Below the pieces are notes generated by a model. The model saw nothing but the letters and a program-made list of their open reading frames with translations. It did not search any database and had not been told where the DNA came from. Positions 22,054 through 34,298 of a DNA stretch of 64,000 nt are shown piece by piece. Numbering within the stretch: the stretch's first letter is position 1; every line of letters starts with the position of its first letter. The stretch is from Gnetum montanum. Taxonomy: Eukaryota > Streptophyta > Gnetopsida > Gnetales > Gnetaceae. Where the stretch lies: the NCBI GenBank assembly GCA_015680685.1, contig MNCI01025086.1:136787-200786 (forward strand), written 5' to 3'. The position numbers were made by a program, and so were the translations under genes.

Positions 22054-24830
22054 ATGGCCCCTAAAAGAGGACAACAAGGAGGGCCCTCTTAGGGTGCATT
22101 CAAATAGCTAAGGAGAGGTAAAGGTCAAGTGCCTCTTGAAGAACATGTAGAGCAAGAGGCATAATCACTCAACATGCATTAGGAACCTCCTATTATTGCA
22201 TAATCTAGGCATGCTAAAGGTGGAGATGGTAGGGCACCTAAATAGGTTCAACATCTCACATTGTCTCTGGAATGTGTTTAGGCAATTCGTGAAAGGTCCA
22301 TGTTAGCAGCTATGATTGTGGAACTTAATTTTGGACCTTTCACTGAATTTTCCCCTGAGGCAGTGAGAGACCAATTTAAAGGGTCTACACTATGGCCTAT
22401 TCTCTCTGAGAGTGGTGATTGGTACTTGGGGGAGATGTACCAATTTTGGCACAATAAGGAAGAAGGCACCACCATTAATATTGGTGGGATTTCTATTAAT
22501 TTCTCTACCATGGTCATTTCAGAAGTATTGAATCTTCCGAATATAGGGCCCAAGGCTACTCACTTGTCCACTCACTCTGATGTGGATGTGCGCAAGATAT
22601 GGTTAAAAAGGATGTACGACAAGGAGGATAAAGCATATGGAGAGCTCACACTTGAAGAGAGGATCTACTTCAAAATTGACACATACCACATGTTTCCAAC
22701 AAAAGGATTGAATAGAATTTCCACCTATGTGACTAGAGGAAGTGCCATCTTGATGGGCAAGGTTAATGCCAACCTACCCCATCTATATTTTATAGAAATT
22801 TTAAGAGGGTTTGAAGAACATAAGATATGGAAGTTCACATTACCTTTTCCCTGCCTAATTAGCAAGCTATGCCAACGTGCTGGAATTCTAGGGTACACCA
22901 ATGACGTCCCCAGAAAGGCTCAAAATCCCTCATTTGCTGAATTATTGAAGCCACTAGCCCCAAGGAAAAATGCTGGTGAGACACTAGAGCTTGAGCAAGA
23001 ACAAATGGTGAGGCCCACTGCACCTAAAACTGTAGGGCCTAGCTAACTTCCAGACACAAGGCCTAGTCAACAATAGGAAATGGGGCCCAACACACAACCT
23101 ACATGATAGCAAGACAAACTACCACTACCATCGTAGGACTATCGACCATTGATGAGCCATCTCAAGGCCATCGCTGAATCAGTCAATTGGGGAAGCCATG
23201 ATGAAGCAAATATCTTTAAGATCATTAATGATGTTGTAAAACCCATAGTCTCAATTGATCACACATGGGGTGAGGTGTCCATCCAAACAAGATGAGGGGA
23301 ATCACATTGGTCACAACAGATCTCTGGAAATGTTGCATCTTTTCAAGTGTAATTAGAAACTAGTGAAGGCACCACAATAGTGATCATATAGCACTAGGAT
23401 GTAGCGGGAGTAGCATAAGTGGTTGCAAACCACATTAAAGAATCATTTAATATCCTTGTTGTGATACCGGTAGATTTTATAGAAGCACGTGATGCTCAAA
23501 TCTTGGTCAGTCCTTCAATGACTCTGTAGATCATGAGGATGTTCTAGATTGGTTGCTACAGATAGGGCAAGTGATGACATCCTTGTTTGACGACCCTCAA
23601 GATGTCACAAAAACATAGTCAAACCTCATCTCTATAAAAGGGAAGTAGGTCATGGCAGAGGTTAGGGTCGAACATGCAGAGAAGGAGTTAAAAAGACTCC
23701 AAGAAAAGCTCGTCACCCTGCAAGTTGCACAGCAGGATCCATTCTAATTCATCCCTCCAGACCAACTAAAATTCTTTCGGAGTAGCTAATTAAATTGGTG
23801 GAAGAGAATAAAAAAGTGGTGGAAGTAAAATAGAAGGCTAATTGGGATGCTTTCAAGGTACAAGCTCAAACATATGCACATGTCAAAGCACTCAAGGGCT
23901 CATAAAATAAAATAAAAACTTTTCCGCCAAAAATCTTTGGCTAACCATAGTAGAAAAAAAATGTTCTTGAGAAAAATTTTCAGCAATTGAAAAAATAATT
24001 AATAAGGGTCAACTAGGATATGAATTTCTTGGCTAAAGAGAATAGAATCCTCTTAATGGAGGAGGTACACATGATCTGCCAGAAGATGGTGATTGAAATA
24101 AGTGCATGGTAGAATGAGTCCAAGTGACATGAGAAGCTTAAGGAGCATTTCAAAGATTAGGTGCGGATGTAGAAACAAGTGATTGAAAAAGAAATCCATA
24201 TGGTGAAAGCCCATATTAACACTCTCAATGCTTAGAACATTGATTGGTTAACCATATTGGATACTTATGCCTTCACCCACCAAGCAGAACTGAAAAGTCA
24301 GGACTTGTAGATACAAGATCTCATAGAGTACATGGAGTTGGCAAACTTGTGGTATGTAAACTTAGCCATGTTGATAGCAAGATGTCCAAGAACATAATTG
24401 GAGAAGCAGGGAGCAACCACTTATGCTAAATATGAAACAGAATTTGCTGAACATAAGAAAACATTGTAGAGATTAGAAGTAGCAAATTTTGAATTAGAGG
24501 TGGTCAAGATCAGCTACCAAGGATAGAAAGATGTTGCAAAAAATTTGGCTCGATGGCTCACAAACTACCAAGAATGCAAGGACAAAGCCAAAGCCTATGA
24601 AGAGGAATGATAGTTTTTTTTTAGCTTGGTATGTCAAGGCCAATTAGATGTTCCCATAACTATCGTGCCCATGGGAGGTGCCAACTCCATCAAACGTTGG
24701 AGCATCAACATGGACAGCATAGGATCCATGGATCAAAGAAAATAAGCTTCAGGAGCTCCTTTAGAGACATCCATTTCCAAAGCCTAGAGCACAAGATAAG
24801 GAGAAGAGACTCATGGAGGAGCCACCACCG
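22054..24830 (+). pseudogene. Athila ORF1-like protein with coiled-coil tail, decayed
   Basis: The ATG at 22054 (MAPKRGQQGG) is in frame with the long open part 22300-23046 and with further sequence to about 23580. Most stops are TAG/TAA/TGA where CAG, CAA or CGA is plausible. The 22300-22920 part has the pattern of the putative plant transposon domain typical of Athila ORF1, with VNIGG-like and LPNIGP blocks and the ending LPFPCLISKLCQRAGI. From about 23650 to 24610 the frames give long charged heptad-like text (AEVRVEHAEKELKRLQEKL; YAKYETEFAEHKKTL.RLEV) that suggests a coiled coil. It resembles the antisense gene of TO in layout. Its function in transposition is unknown. Confidence 0.65.
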
Positions 24831-25030
24831 CCACGAACCACATGAGTTCCAAAAAAATTTGCCTTTTTTAATTCTATGTTTGTGTCCCAATTTTATTTTA
24901 TTCAATCCCACACTATGGAATGAGTAATTACTAGTTAGTTAATAATCTCTACCTATCCACTGTGTAATCAATTGAACTTGTTCTCATTTTTTCTAACTCG
25001 AGGATGAGTTGTTCTTCAATCGTGAAGGTA

Positions 25031-25897
25031 TGATGAATCGTGGTTTGCCAAGCCCGAATATTGGATCTTCGATATTAGGTATGCGATATCATAGCCTAGA
25101 TAATGATATCAAATACATGATATCGTGATTCCTATGTAGTCCTATAAATACAACATTTTGGGGCATAGGAAGGGGGTAGTAGTTGGTAAGTCTTAGGGTA
25201 GAGTCTTTTTGTCAACTTTTAGTTAGTTTCAATTCTTTCCCCAATGCATGCCCGCAGTGTGATGATTGTAATTGTATAGAACCTTTGTTCAAGTGTGACG
25301 TACTTAGACATGCACATGATCGACAATAAAGATTAAGATTACTCCATCATTGTAGCATTCACTTAGCTTTTAATTACTTTAATTGTTAATTATTTATTGT
25401 TGTCTTTTTAGTTCATATTTCCTTTATTGTCATTTACAGTTCTTGTTGATTAATGCGGAATGAGTATGACTTAATCACGAACATTTAAGTGTAACTACTT
25501 GGCAACCCAATAGCTTATCTAGGATTGCTCTAGTAATGTGTGCTTGGTAATCCCAGAAGTAGTACACGAGGTCCAAGATGCATACAGATGATTAAAGATG
25601 AATTCTCATCACACTTAGGGTTAGCATAGATTTCATTTTCCATTGTCCATTAGATTAATTAAGATTGTTCCCCATCATCTCTAGGAGTAGCATTAGTTCA
25701 AGATCCCATCATTCACCTCACTCTAGAATAAACCATATGTGACAAAGAAAATACTAGTCCATGTGGGAAGACAGTGAACTATGATCAACATGTAACTATC
25801 TTGATACTACAATTAGTCCATCTATGGAGTTCGATTAGATCATGCATACACACTCATATCCATATGGTTGCATGTAGGGGTACCTAACCACTCATCA
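25031..25897 (+). repeat. LTR, GATATC family, 3' position
   Basis: 867 bases, TGATGAATCG...CTCATCA, preceded by ctcgaggatgagtt and a weak polypurine site (cgtgaaggta). U3 has GATATC repeats (about 25085-25125), then cctataaatac. It is most like the GO-3 LTR at 60463. Its 5' partner was not found, so it may close the element of the 22054 frame or of a rearranged GO-2. It interrupts PI-1. Confidence 0.75.
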
Positions 25898-25910
25898 ACA
25901 ACAACCAAAC

Positions 25911-26684
25911 TCCCCTTCAATGCTTAAAAGAACTCCACCTTAACAGAAAGCCAAAGACGAACATAAAACTTATGATCTAGTTGAGGATTTGAAAAGACTT
26001 AAAGCCAACATTTCAATGTATGATCTTCTACGTTTCAATGAAATGAAAAATGTGATTCCAAAGATAGTTCATACACTTGAAACCAATAAAGAAAAATCTC
26101 CAACAACTGAAAAGCAAGTTCATTTTGCAGAAAGTATCAATGCGATATCAATACAAAATGCAGGCAATTCCATGTCGAACAAGAAAGATCAACCACCTTT
26201 CTTAAAAAATTTGGTCATTTTGGAAAAGAATGTTCACAATTGTTTAATGGATTCTAGCGCAACTATTAGTGTCATGCCACTTGAGGTATGTAAAACATTA
26301 GGAGCATGAATGCTACTACAAGCAAGAAGTGTGATACAACTTGATGGATCTAAAGTACCTATAGTAGGGTCATTACAAGAAGTAAAAGTACAACTCAAAC
26401 AATATCCTACATTTACATGTTATACAGATATTTTAGTAGTTAATATGTCATCCACTTATGGTGTGCTTTTATCTAGGACTTTTGGAGCCAAGTTTGGGGG
26501 CTTCTTTAGGTCATATTTCTCAGAGTTAATAATTCCTATTAAAGAAAAATTTGAATATATGGTTATACCAAGAGAAGATATTTATAAACAAGTGCTAACA
26601 TCTTTTAATCAGCAAAATCAATCTTTGGAAAATCAATATATTGGAGTTATTGAAGTTGGGCTTGGAAAAAAATGTTATAAATAA
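25911..26684 (+). pseudogene. PI-1 gag tail and retropepsin
   Basis: A YDLVEDLKRLKANISMYDLL block near 25970-26035 and a PPFL.NLVILEKNVHNC block lead into the aspartic protease site MDSSATISVMP (about 26247-26280). Intact relatives have DSGA, so the glycine is now serine. A TGA at 26307-26309 breaks the frame right after KTLGA; PI-2 has TAA at the same codon. Downstream, VIQLDGSKVPIVGSL and STYGVLLSRTFGAKFGG fit the rest of a plant Ty3/gypsy protease domain. The protein would process gag; here it is probably inactive. Confidence 0.75.
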
Positions 26685-27337
26685 CCATGTGAGTGAAATT
26701 ATAGCAATAAATCCTTTTTCTCATACAAATTCCATCCAACACTATCAAACTTTTAGAGAATGTGAAGAAATTTATGAAGATGCCTTGCCTTATCATCAAC
26801 ATGATAAAAAAATATTTCTTTTGGGTGATCCACCACCATTANCATATTCATGAATTTTTATTTTCCAAGGGTAAATTCAGTTATTAATGTTTTAAAGTTT
26901 CTCAAATTAATAAAGAAGCTATGTCAAAGGATGCCATATTTTTTAAATTTAGTCCTCATTAGAGAAAAAACAAGGCAATTTGATTATGTATCAATCTTCG
27001 TAACCTCAATCATCAAAAAATTGTTAAAAGATGGTTTGACAAGAAATATATAGGTAAAGCCTTTAAAATAGGCAACCTAGTCCTTAAGAAAGATAGAGCA
27101 TCTAGCCAAATTAGCTCTCAAACTAAGTTTTCTCCTATGTGGTTAGGCCCATTCCAAGTTACAAATGTCATTGGCCCCAATGTTTACAAAATTATAGATT
27201 TGCAAGGATATAAATTACACAGAAATTTTAATGCATTTCATCTAAAGAATTTCTACTCAGGTGTCCCACGTGGACACTTGGTAGATCCTTCGTTGCATGC
27301 TTTCTTTCCTTTCACCATGGATTTCATTTGTATATAG
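26685..27337 (+). pseudogene. PI-1 linker and integrase C-terminal tail
   Basis: After a linker (HVSEI.AINPFSHT, ALPYHQHDKK) the frame breaks repeatedly. From about 27040 one frame reads GKAFKIGNLVLKKDRASSQ, followed by FSPMWLGPFQVTNVIGPNVY and LHRNFNAFHLKNFYSG. This is the small barrel plus tail that ends plant Ty3/gypsy integrases. No HHCC or DD35E core precedes it. One undetermined base (n) lies at 26842. PI-2 shows the same junction. Confidence 0.7.
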
Positions 27338-28600
27338 TTGAATTTTCATATTTTCTTTGTATTTCCATCATCTCTTTCTTAGCTTATTGGTTTTGGTTTG
27401 ATTTGCACTTTTCATATGATTTTAGTAATCATTATGATCATTTGAGTTACTAGGCATTGGGTCATCAAAACACCATTTGAAAATAATGCAAGTATAGTGC
27501 TTTATATGATATATCCTATTACTATTATATAAATAATCCTTTATATGATATATTTCAATAATGTTAGGATTCTTCCCAATTTGTTTCAAGGTTTTCATTT
27601 TATTAGTTATGTTAAATTATGGAGGACAGGATTTATGCTAACTTATCATGTTATCATCATGATCATGTGAATGTAGGATATGTGAAGTTGGAGAATGGTT
27701 AGCAAAAATCACTAGGTGACCTTGGAAAATGTCTTTTTCCCTCTCATAAGCCCTAGCCCTCAAGTGTAATGATCCATGACTATCTTGTGAGTAACAAGGT
27801 GAAGTGTGTTCATCTCCACTTGAGAACCCTTAGCCACCTAGGAAACCTACTATGATGTTATCTAGATTGTAATTAAAGGCACATGCATGAGGGTTGAACT
27901 ACATCATGGGAAAAGTTCCAAAAGGACCATGTTCTTTGGTAGTACAGCTAATCATCTAGACTCATGTTGGAATTCCTACCTTAAGAATTACGTACACCAT
28001 GAGCAAAGTTTTCTAAAAAAAAGAGACAAAAGAAAAAGGTACGAGGAAAATGTTCATTGGTAGTGCAATAAGTTCTTGAGTGTCATAATCCTCACCCTAG
28101 CCTACATTTCCCTTTTAAACCTATTTCCCTAAATTTTCCCTCAAAAAAAATCCCAAGGAAAAATTTAAAAGTTGTGGTTAGATATGATCTAAAAAAACAT
28201 GTCCTCTTTATAAATTTTAATATAAATCTTGTGCTCAAAGTAGTCCATGTACTTTTTACTTTTACCTTGTGAGAAAATTGGGAATGATTTCTTAATTATA
28301 TACTTTAATACATACATACATATGTATGTATGTATGTACATAGTTAAGATTATGATTTATAAAGATTATATAGTTAGATGTTGATTAATTGAGATGGTGT
28401 GGTAAGGATGACTGATGTTTAGTTCTCTCTTGATTATATGGTCATATTTAGATTAGTATAGTTTTCTTTCAAATTTCAATTTACCAAGTCTATGTTTGAT
28501 GACCTACTCCATCTTCTATCTTTTGCCTCCCCCCCTTGAAAAATTTCTATGGTTTTTCTATTCCTTGCACTTGCATGAAATTTCTAGTTGGGGGAATAAG
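27338..28600 (+). other. PI-1 3' non-coding region
   Basis: Aligns in reverse with 34299-35490 plus 50796-50960 of PI-2, which shows it belongs to the element. It contains the palindromic microsatellite catacatacatatgtatgta (28311-28340) and ends in the polypurine site. The two copies made this stretch look at first like long terminal inverted repeats. Confidence 0.7.
28311..28340. repeat. Palindromic CATA/TATG microsatellite
   Basis: Tandem cata repeats followed at once by their complement tatg, so the stretch can fold on itself. Confidence 0.8.
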
Positions 28601-30261
28601 TGTTGATGCCAACATCACCCATGCTAGGCACGAGGCCATAGGTTACTAGGTAAGTTCACAAGATGTATTTCAAAAAGTATTGATTTCAAAGTCAAGTGTT
28701 AGTGCCTTTCAAAATGAAGTATTTACCTAGAGCTAAGACTCTTTATTTAAAAGCTTACTTACAAGGTACATACCTTTGCTTCTAATAACCATGCTTTAGT
28801 GTCCTTCCTTTTAGACTTTCTATGTTTAATAGTACTACTTCTCAACCTATGTTTATTTCCATTTTCACTAATATGTTAAAACTTAAAAGAGCCCATGTTG
28901 AAGTGGTGGCTCTCTTTACGATGATTTCTAACATAGTTTGGCATGTTTATTATGGATTGTTTAGTAAAATTTGTAGTTTAACCTTAATCCCCATTAGTTT
29001 AATATATCTTTTTACTACACATAGTAAATTATCACTTTTAGTTCCACATGAAGCAATTGATTGGAACTTGGAAATGCAAGTGATTCAGGAGACTCTAAGA
29101 ATGGCCTCTATCATTTCCTTTACCTTCAAGAAAGCCATGAAATATGTGGATTACAAAGGTTACATTATTCTAAAAGGGTGGAAAGTTATGCCTTTTTTTA
29201 GATTCATCAATCACAATCCTAATCTCCACAAGGAACCTTCCAAGTTCAACCCCAATTGATTCGAGAAACCTTTGAAACCCACCACTTACATGACCTTTGG
29301 AAACAAAGTCCACACCTACCCTGGCAATAATCTCTCTAAGGTGGAAATGCTAGTATTCATCTATCATCTTACCATGACATATAGATGTGAAGTTGTTAGG
29401 AAAAGAACAAGAATTCAATATGGGTTGTTCCCAGTTCCCCGAGAAGGGATATCACTCAAGATCACAATTAGGTGGGCATAATTGGTGATGGCAATTGTGT
29501 GGACATTATGCGACATGGAGAAGGTGGAGATCATGGTAGACATGGTGGTAGAACATGGTGGAAGAAGTGGTGGATGTCATGTTGACTGTGAGCTATTCTA
29601 AAAGTCCCGACACCAGTGCGAGGGAAAGCTCAGGGCTCTCGACCTCTCTCTTCTCCAACTGGTGGTAATAGCAACAATGGGTGCCAATGGGCATGAATAG
29701 CGACAAACAATGAAAAGTGTTAGCGGTAGGATTGACATGTGTTCAGTGACTGTAGATGATAGTCAACAATGCAAATAGTGAAGGATGGTAGTCAGTGACA
29801 GCATTAGCAGTAGCCAGCAGCTAGCAGGCAGTAGTGACAATAGCTAGTAGTAGTGGTAGCAGCAGCCATAAGAGATAGCACATCTCTCTTCCTCTCTTTG
29901 CACCATCTTCCTCTCTTCCCCATGTGGTAAGGGTTTGAAGAAGAGGAGCCACTCTCATTTTAAATGAGAGTAGGCAACAAGCAACAATAGTGAATGGCAA
30001 TAGTAGGAGACTGGAAAGAATTTTAAAATTTACATTTAGTAGTTATTTTATTATTTTCTCATCAAGCCTTAAAATTTAATATAGTCATTCAATTTAAATT
30101 TTCCCAATTTTCTAGTTTGATTTACCTTTTGGATTGCTACATTACCCTTTCTAGTAGAGACTATTCCTAGGTTTTTGTACCCATATGAGAGGCACCCAAG
30201 GCAATAGTCTCCCTAAACGAGCTTTTCGAGTGTTGATGTGTCCAAAATTTACACATCAATA
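28601..30261 (+). repeat. 3' LTR of PI-1, containing a P450 fragment
   Basis: Starts TGTTGATGCCAACATC and ends with ACACATCAATA, where PI-2 suggests an ancestral ATCAACA. The first ~30 and last ~250 bases match the PI-2 LTR (32295-34298), but the middle does not. In this copy the middle holds the CYP707A-like fragment and a GTGG/ATGG-rich stretch (29480-29860). Confidence 0.6.
28822..29478 (+). pseudogene. CYP707A-like cytochrome P450 fragment (ABA 8'-hydroxylase family)
   Basis: Two open pieces in the same frame are split by one TGA at 29257-29259, where the family has an arginine (CGA to TGA fits). From about 29046: a block before the K helix; the K-helix ETLR in VIQETLRMASIISFTF; then GYIILKGWKVMPFFR; the PSKFNPN.FE region; and the haem loop FGNKVHTYPGNNLSKVE (about 29290-29340). 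The haem-ligand cysteine is tyrosine here, so the enzyme would be inactive. The ending YRCEVV....IQYGLFPVP fits CYP707A, which inactivates abscisic acid in the ER. Upstream of 29046 the match is weak. No intron is visible across the conserved part, which favours a processed copy. It sits inside the PI-1 LTR. Confidence 0.75.
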
Positions 30262-30700
30262 GTTATATAAAGAAGACCCAATTATCTAAAGGAGTTTACT
30301 ATTTTTATATTTACAATCCTAAATTTAAAATTGTAATTTACATTTCTTACCCATATCATTATTTTTTTTCTCTACATTCACTTGCAAGAGTACTAAAAAG
30401 AATTGCCTAGAATTTGCAACATATTTTGTATCCTTTTTTAAAAGATAAATTAAACTAGAGTCATGTGCATACTGAAAGTAGATTTATCTAATGGAATCCT
30501 AGCTTGGTAACATCGTGATGGTTTTCTATACATATACAATACTATAGCTTAGTAATAGAGACCAAAGAAATTTGGGGATAAAGGACATCCTTGTTTAAAA
30601 AATAACTTGGGAAAAATTAGTAGATGTAGATGAATCTTCTTAAAACTTAAAATAGTAAAACTGTATTAAAATACATTTTTGTTTTAAATTTTAAACTCAC
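30262..30700 (-). pseudogene. LINE reverse-transcriptase fragment, minus strand
   Basis: On the minus strand FSQVIF.KQGCPLSPNFFGLY (about 30640-30540), then FQYAHDSSLIYLL (a mutated YADD box, about 30470-30430), then LLQVNVEKKNN. These are consecutive blocks of a non-LTR polymerase. It is short, frameshifted and not assigned to a clade. Confidence 0.5.
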
Positions 30701-32294
30701 ATGAAAGAATGCATCTAGATGCAAAAGTGAAAACCTAAGTTGAGGCTTGAACCAAAAGAATTGTAATAGGGCTGTAATGTAAGCATATGATGTTTGAGGC
30801 AAAAGAGTTGTAATAAATAAGAGGAAAGCTACAAATAAAATAAAGACCTTTAGAGAGAAGGCCATCAAACCAGAAATTAAGGCACACCATATGGGTAAAT
30901 AAAAAAAAATTTTAGCAAACTGTTAAAGGCACAACACACTATTTTCTATTTACTAGTAGCTTATACTAAAGGGATAAATCAGAATTTCTTGGATTCATGA
31001 AGATTACTTTCCAAAAACTGGAAACGTTTGACCTAGGATTCAAGTCTTCTCAAATCCCTAAGCAAAGTGGAGAATAACCATCGTGTGCAAGTAATTGTCA
31101 CATTTAAAATCTTTTTGGTTGTTAAAACAATCTTTCATAGTAAGGAGGAATAACTAGTCGTTAGTTATGAGCATAGCTAAGTTGGTTATAAGCTTGATGC
31201 TAATCTTGGCAATTAAAATTATAACCTTATCCAATATTAAAAAGAATAATGTTATATTAAAACATAGTCTAGATGCAGAAATTATGGGATTAATTGAAGG
31301 AGATGCATATTTATTGGAAGATGGAGATCATCATGCAATATACTTTTATTTTAACATGGGCATTGAATTAATTGATTTCAACAACTACTCTATGGAGTTT
31401 AGTGTTGTTGAGATATTAAAGACACCACATTGAATGAAAGAATTTGACTAGTTGTATTGCCTATATTTGGAAATTTACTTGCAAAATATATTCATATTCA
31501 CCAAGTATAAGAAATAATTTTATATCCTTGTATTTTTTATTTTATACAAAAAACTTGGCTATATGCAAATATATTTATACACATATTAGAGTTCCTTGAT
31601 ATATGAAAATATAACTAGCCTTGAAATTTATAGGTTACACTTTCTGATGTTTGAGTGTGGTTATATAAGTTATGTTCTTTAGTGCTTTTTGCCTTCGACA
31701 GCAAATTAAAGCCAACATCTTCTTAAGAAGTAACTATGTGAAAAACATGATCACTACACTATGAGCAATAGATTCCAAATTTTTAATTTTAAAATTGTTT
31801 CAAGCTACTACTTTTGTCTCCAAATGTCAGTAGGCCTTCATCAAAATTTTAAAGGTTGCTTCAAATTGAACCTTTTTCTTTATGAGCTAAATAAATTTTC
31901 TAAACCCATTGAATTATAGTGTGTGCAAAAATAGGCCTAGGAGAGAGCTTTGTGATGTTCATAAAATTTTCATGTTCCAATCCATCGATGTTGATCATGA
32001 TGCTGGTAGACTTGTAGTGGATGGCGTTGAAAGCAATGAAGCCTTCTTACCCAAGTTTTTAAAGCATATTTGCCCACATTTTTTTTGGGATTCATGATGA
32101 ATGTTCCTCATTTATTTATTTATATGCTCCTCACATGACATTTTCTCATATACCTGTCAAGGTAGTGCATGGTTGGATTTTTAGTACTTTTGTAATTTTT
32201 GTAAACTTTGTGACATTAGTCTAACCTTTTTGTCATTTTGTTAGTTTGTAATAAGTCTCATCACCATAGAAAAATATGTCTTGTTAGTAGACTT
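30701..32294. other. AT-rich spacer between the two PI elements
   Basis: About 1.6 kb. The open frames at 31167-31433 and 31909-32097 have no recognisable motif. No RNA gene or repeat boundary seen. Confidence 0.35.
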
Positions 32295-34298
32295 TGTTGA
32301 TGCATAAATTTTGGATGCACCAACACCTAGGGAAATACTCGTTTGAGGAGACTATTGCCTAGGGTGCCTTCCATATGGGTATGGAAACTTGAGAATAGTT
32401 TTAGCTAGAAAGGGCTATATGACATTTTAAAATAGCAAAAAAAAACTAAACAATTATGAATTTAAATTGAATAATTATCTCGAATTCAAGAATACAATAA
32501 GTAACTAAAACAATAAATTTTCCCTAGTCCCCATTGGTGCTACTGGTCCATCATTGCCAATGGTACCCACTACTGAGTAGGAAAACCATGATCATCACTT
32601 GAAAAGGGAGAGAGAGATGGATGTTTTTATTTTTTTCTCTGCACTACCATGTGCTTCTGTGCCATGTCGTGGAGAGAGAGGGGGAAAATCTGCACATTGT
32701 TCACACACTTGCTACACTACTGGGAAACAAAAGAGAACCTCACCAATGAGAGAGATCTCTTGCTATAGCTACAAAGAGAGAGAAAGAGTGTGTGTGTTAT
32801 CATCTTTCCCATAGCTACCACTGTTAGCCATCGTCATGGACTATCTGCCACGTTGTCCACCACGTGCACCTACACATGGCTAGAAGAGGAGACTACTCAT
32901 CAATTTTTGCACTTGTTTGCAACCTGCTCTGCCACTAGTAGCAACCTGCATTACCACTACTATTGTCTATGTTATTGTGGATGTGCATTAGTAACTAACT
33001 ACCACCTTCCTCCTACTAGTTCACTGTAGTTGCTGAGGAGAGAGGAAAGAGGCTACCTTAGTTGCTATGAAGGGAGGAAAAAGGCCACTATAGTTGCTAG
33101 GGAGGACCATCGTAGCTGCCATGCACCCTACTGTAGTTGAAGCGTAACTATCCACCAAAAGGAGAAGAAGGAAACTGTTGCTTGTAGGTTTCCTAGCTAC
33201 CCCATCCCAAGATTTGATGGATGCTAAAGTCCCATAGAGACTAATCCCCCTTGGTTATTGACATAGAGCCCCTTTTATTACCATCAATTTGAATGCCCAT
33301 GTTTTCCATGTAATGGACACGCCACCATTCCATGTTTGACATCGGTTATGCCCAAGACACTAGCCATCATGAATGCCCATGTAACCATAGCCATGACCAT
33401 GAATGTAACACCCAGCACTACATGTAATACCCCATGTTCTCACCACTTACTGACACTACTGTTACATTACACCCATAGTTGGCATGTTTCCCTCGTCAAC
33501 CTACACCTTTTGAACAGCATCTCTGGCAACCATGGAGATGAAATTAGCATAGGAGACTTTTAATGTGATGAATGGTTTGCATCATGGATAATTGTATATA
33601 ACTTGCACCAAATCTTTAAATACATTTTCCAGTACAACTCAATAGTACCAATAGAGGATACTCAAAATTCAAGACTCTTGCACAAATATTGCAAATTCAA
33701 AATCTAACAATTTTGAATTATTTCAATATATTTCAAGTCTAAACGTTATGTAGTTGCCCCCTTTTTCATTATTAAAGATTACTTTTTTTTGTTAGAATTA
33801 TTCTTTTAGTATCTTACACTCATTTTTTTAACCTTATATATGTCACTTTGGCTTTTCTTTGTGTGTTTGGCCATACCAATAGAACTTTCACTAAGCTGAA
33901 ACCAAACATCATCATCTTACCCTTATCTCAATAATATTACATTCAGTAAAGTTTTCTTTAATCTCTAGTCATTTTGACTTACATAAGAGCTAAAGATTGA
34001 TGTATTTGTAATTAGTGATGAAATCAAATAGCTTAACAAATTGCCCCTAGTTTATGAAAATGTATAGAATACATATATATTTTCTTTTCTCACTTTGCTC
34101 TAGACCAATTTGAAAGGAAAAGCTAAAGAAAGAAACTAAACAATAACATAGGAAAAGAAAGAAGTATTAGTAATTTCCAAAAAATATGAGTCTTTATATG
34201 TATTTCAGGCTTGCAACATTACCAAATATCAGTAATCAGGTAATGCATGCTATTGATCATGACCCTATGTGATAGCAAGGGAGATGTTGATATCAACA
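32295..34298 (-). repeat. 3' LTR of PI-2, minus strand
   Basis: On the minus strand it starts TGTTGATATCAACATC and ends ATGCATCAACA, 2004 bases. Both ends match the PI-1 LTR, while the centre differs and holds no recognised gene. Open frames at 32599-33563 are low-complexity text and are not supported. Confidence 0.6.

Larger units (their letters stand above)
25898..30261 (+). mobile_element. PI-1: protease-integrase-tail element, 5' truncated
   Basis: Starts inside gag-like sequence where the preceding LTR ends. It continues through a retropepsin, a linker, the integrase C-terminal tail, about 1.26 kb of non-coding DNA, a polypurine site (gttgggggaataag, 28587-28600) and an LTR (28601-30261). 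The reverse transcriptase, RNase H and integrase core are absent, exactly as in PI-2. Confidence 0.7.

Noticed and set aside
31167-31433. 88-codon frame with a hydrophobic N-terminus resembling a signal peptide.
   Set aside because: AT-rich random-looking frame, no family recognised, no conserved copy in the window.
32599-33563. Several open frames rich in His/Thr/Ser on the plus strand.
   Set aside because: They lie in the antisense of the PI-2 LTR, are low-complexity and have no recognisable domain.
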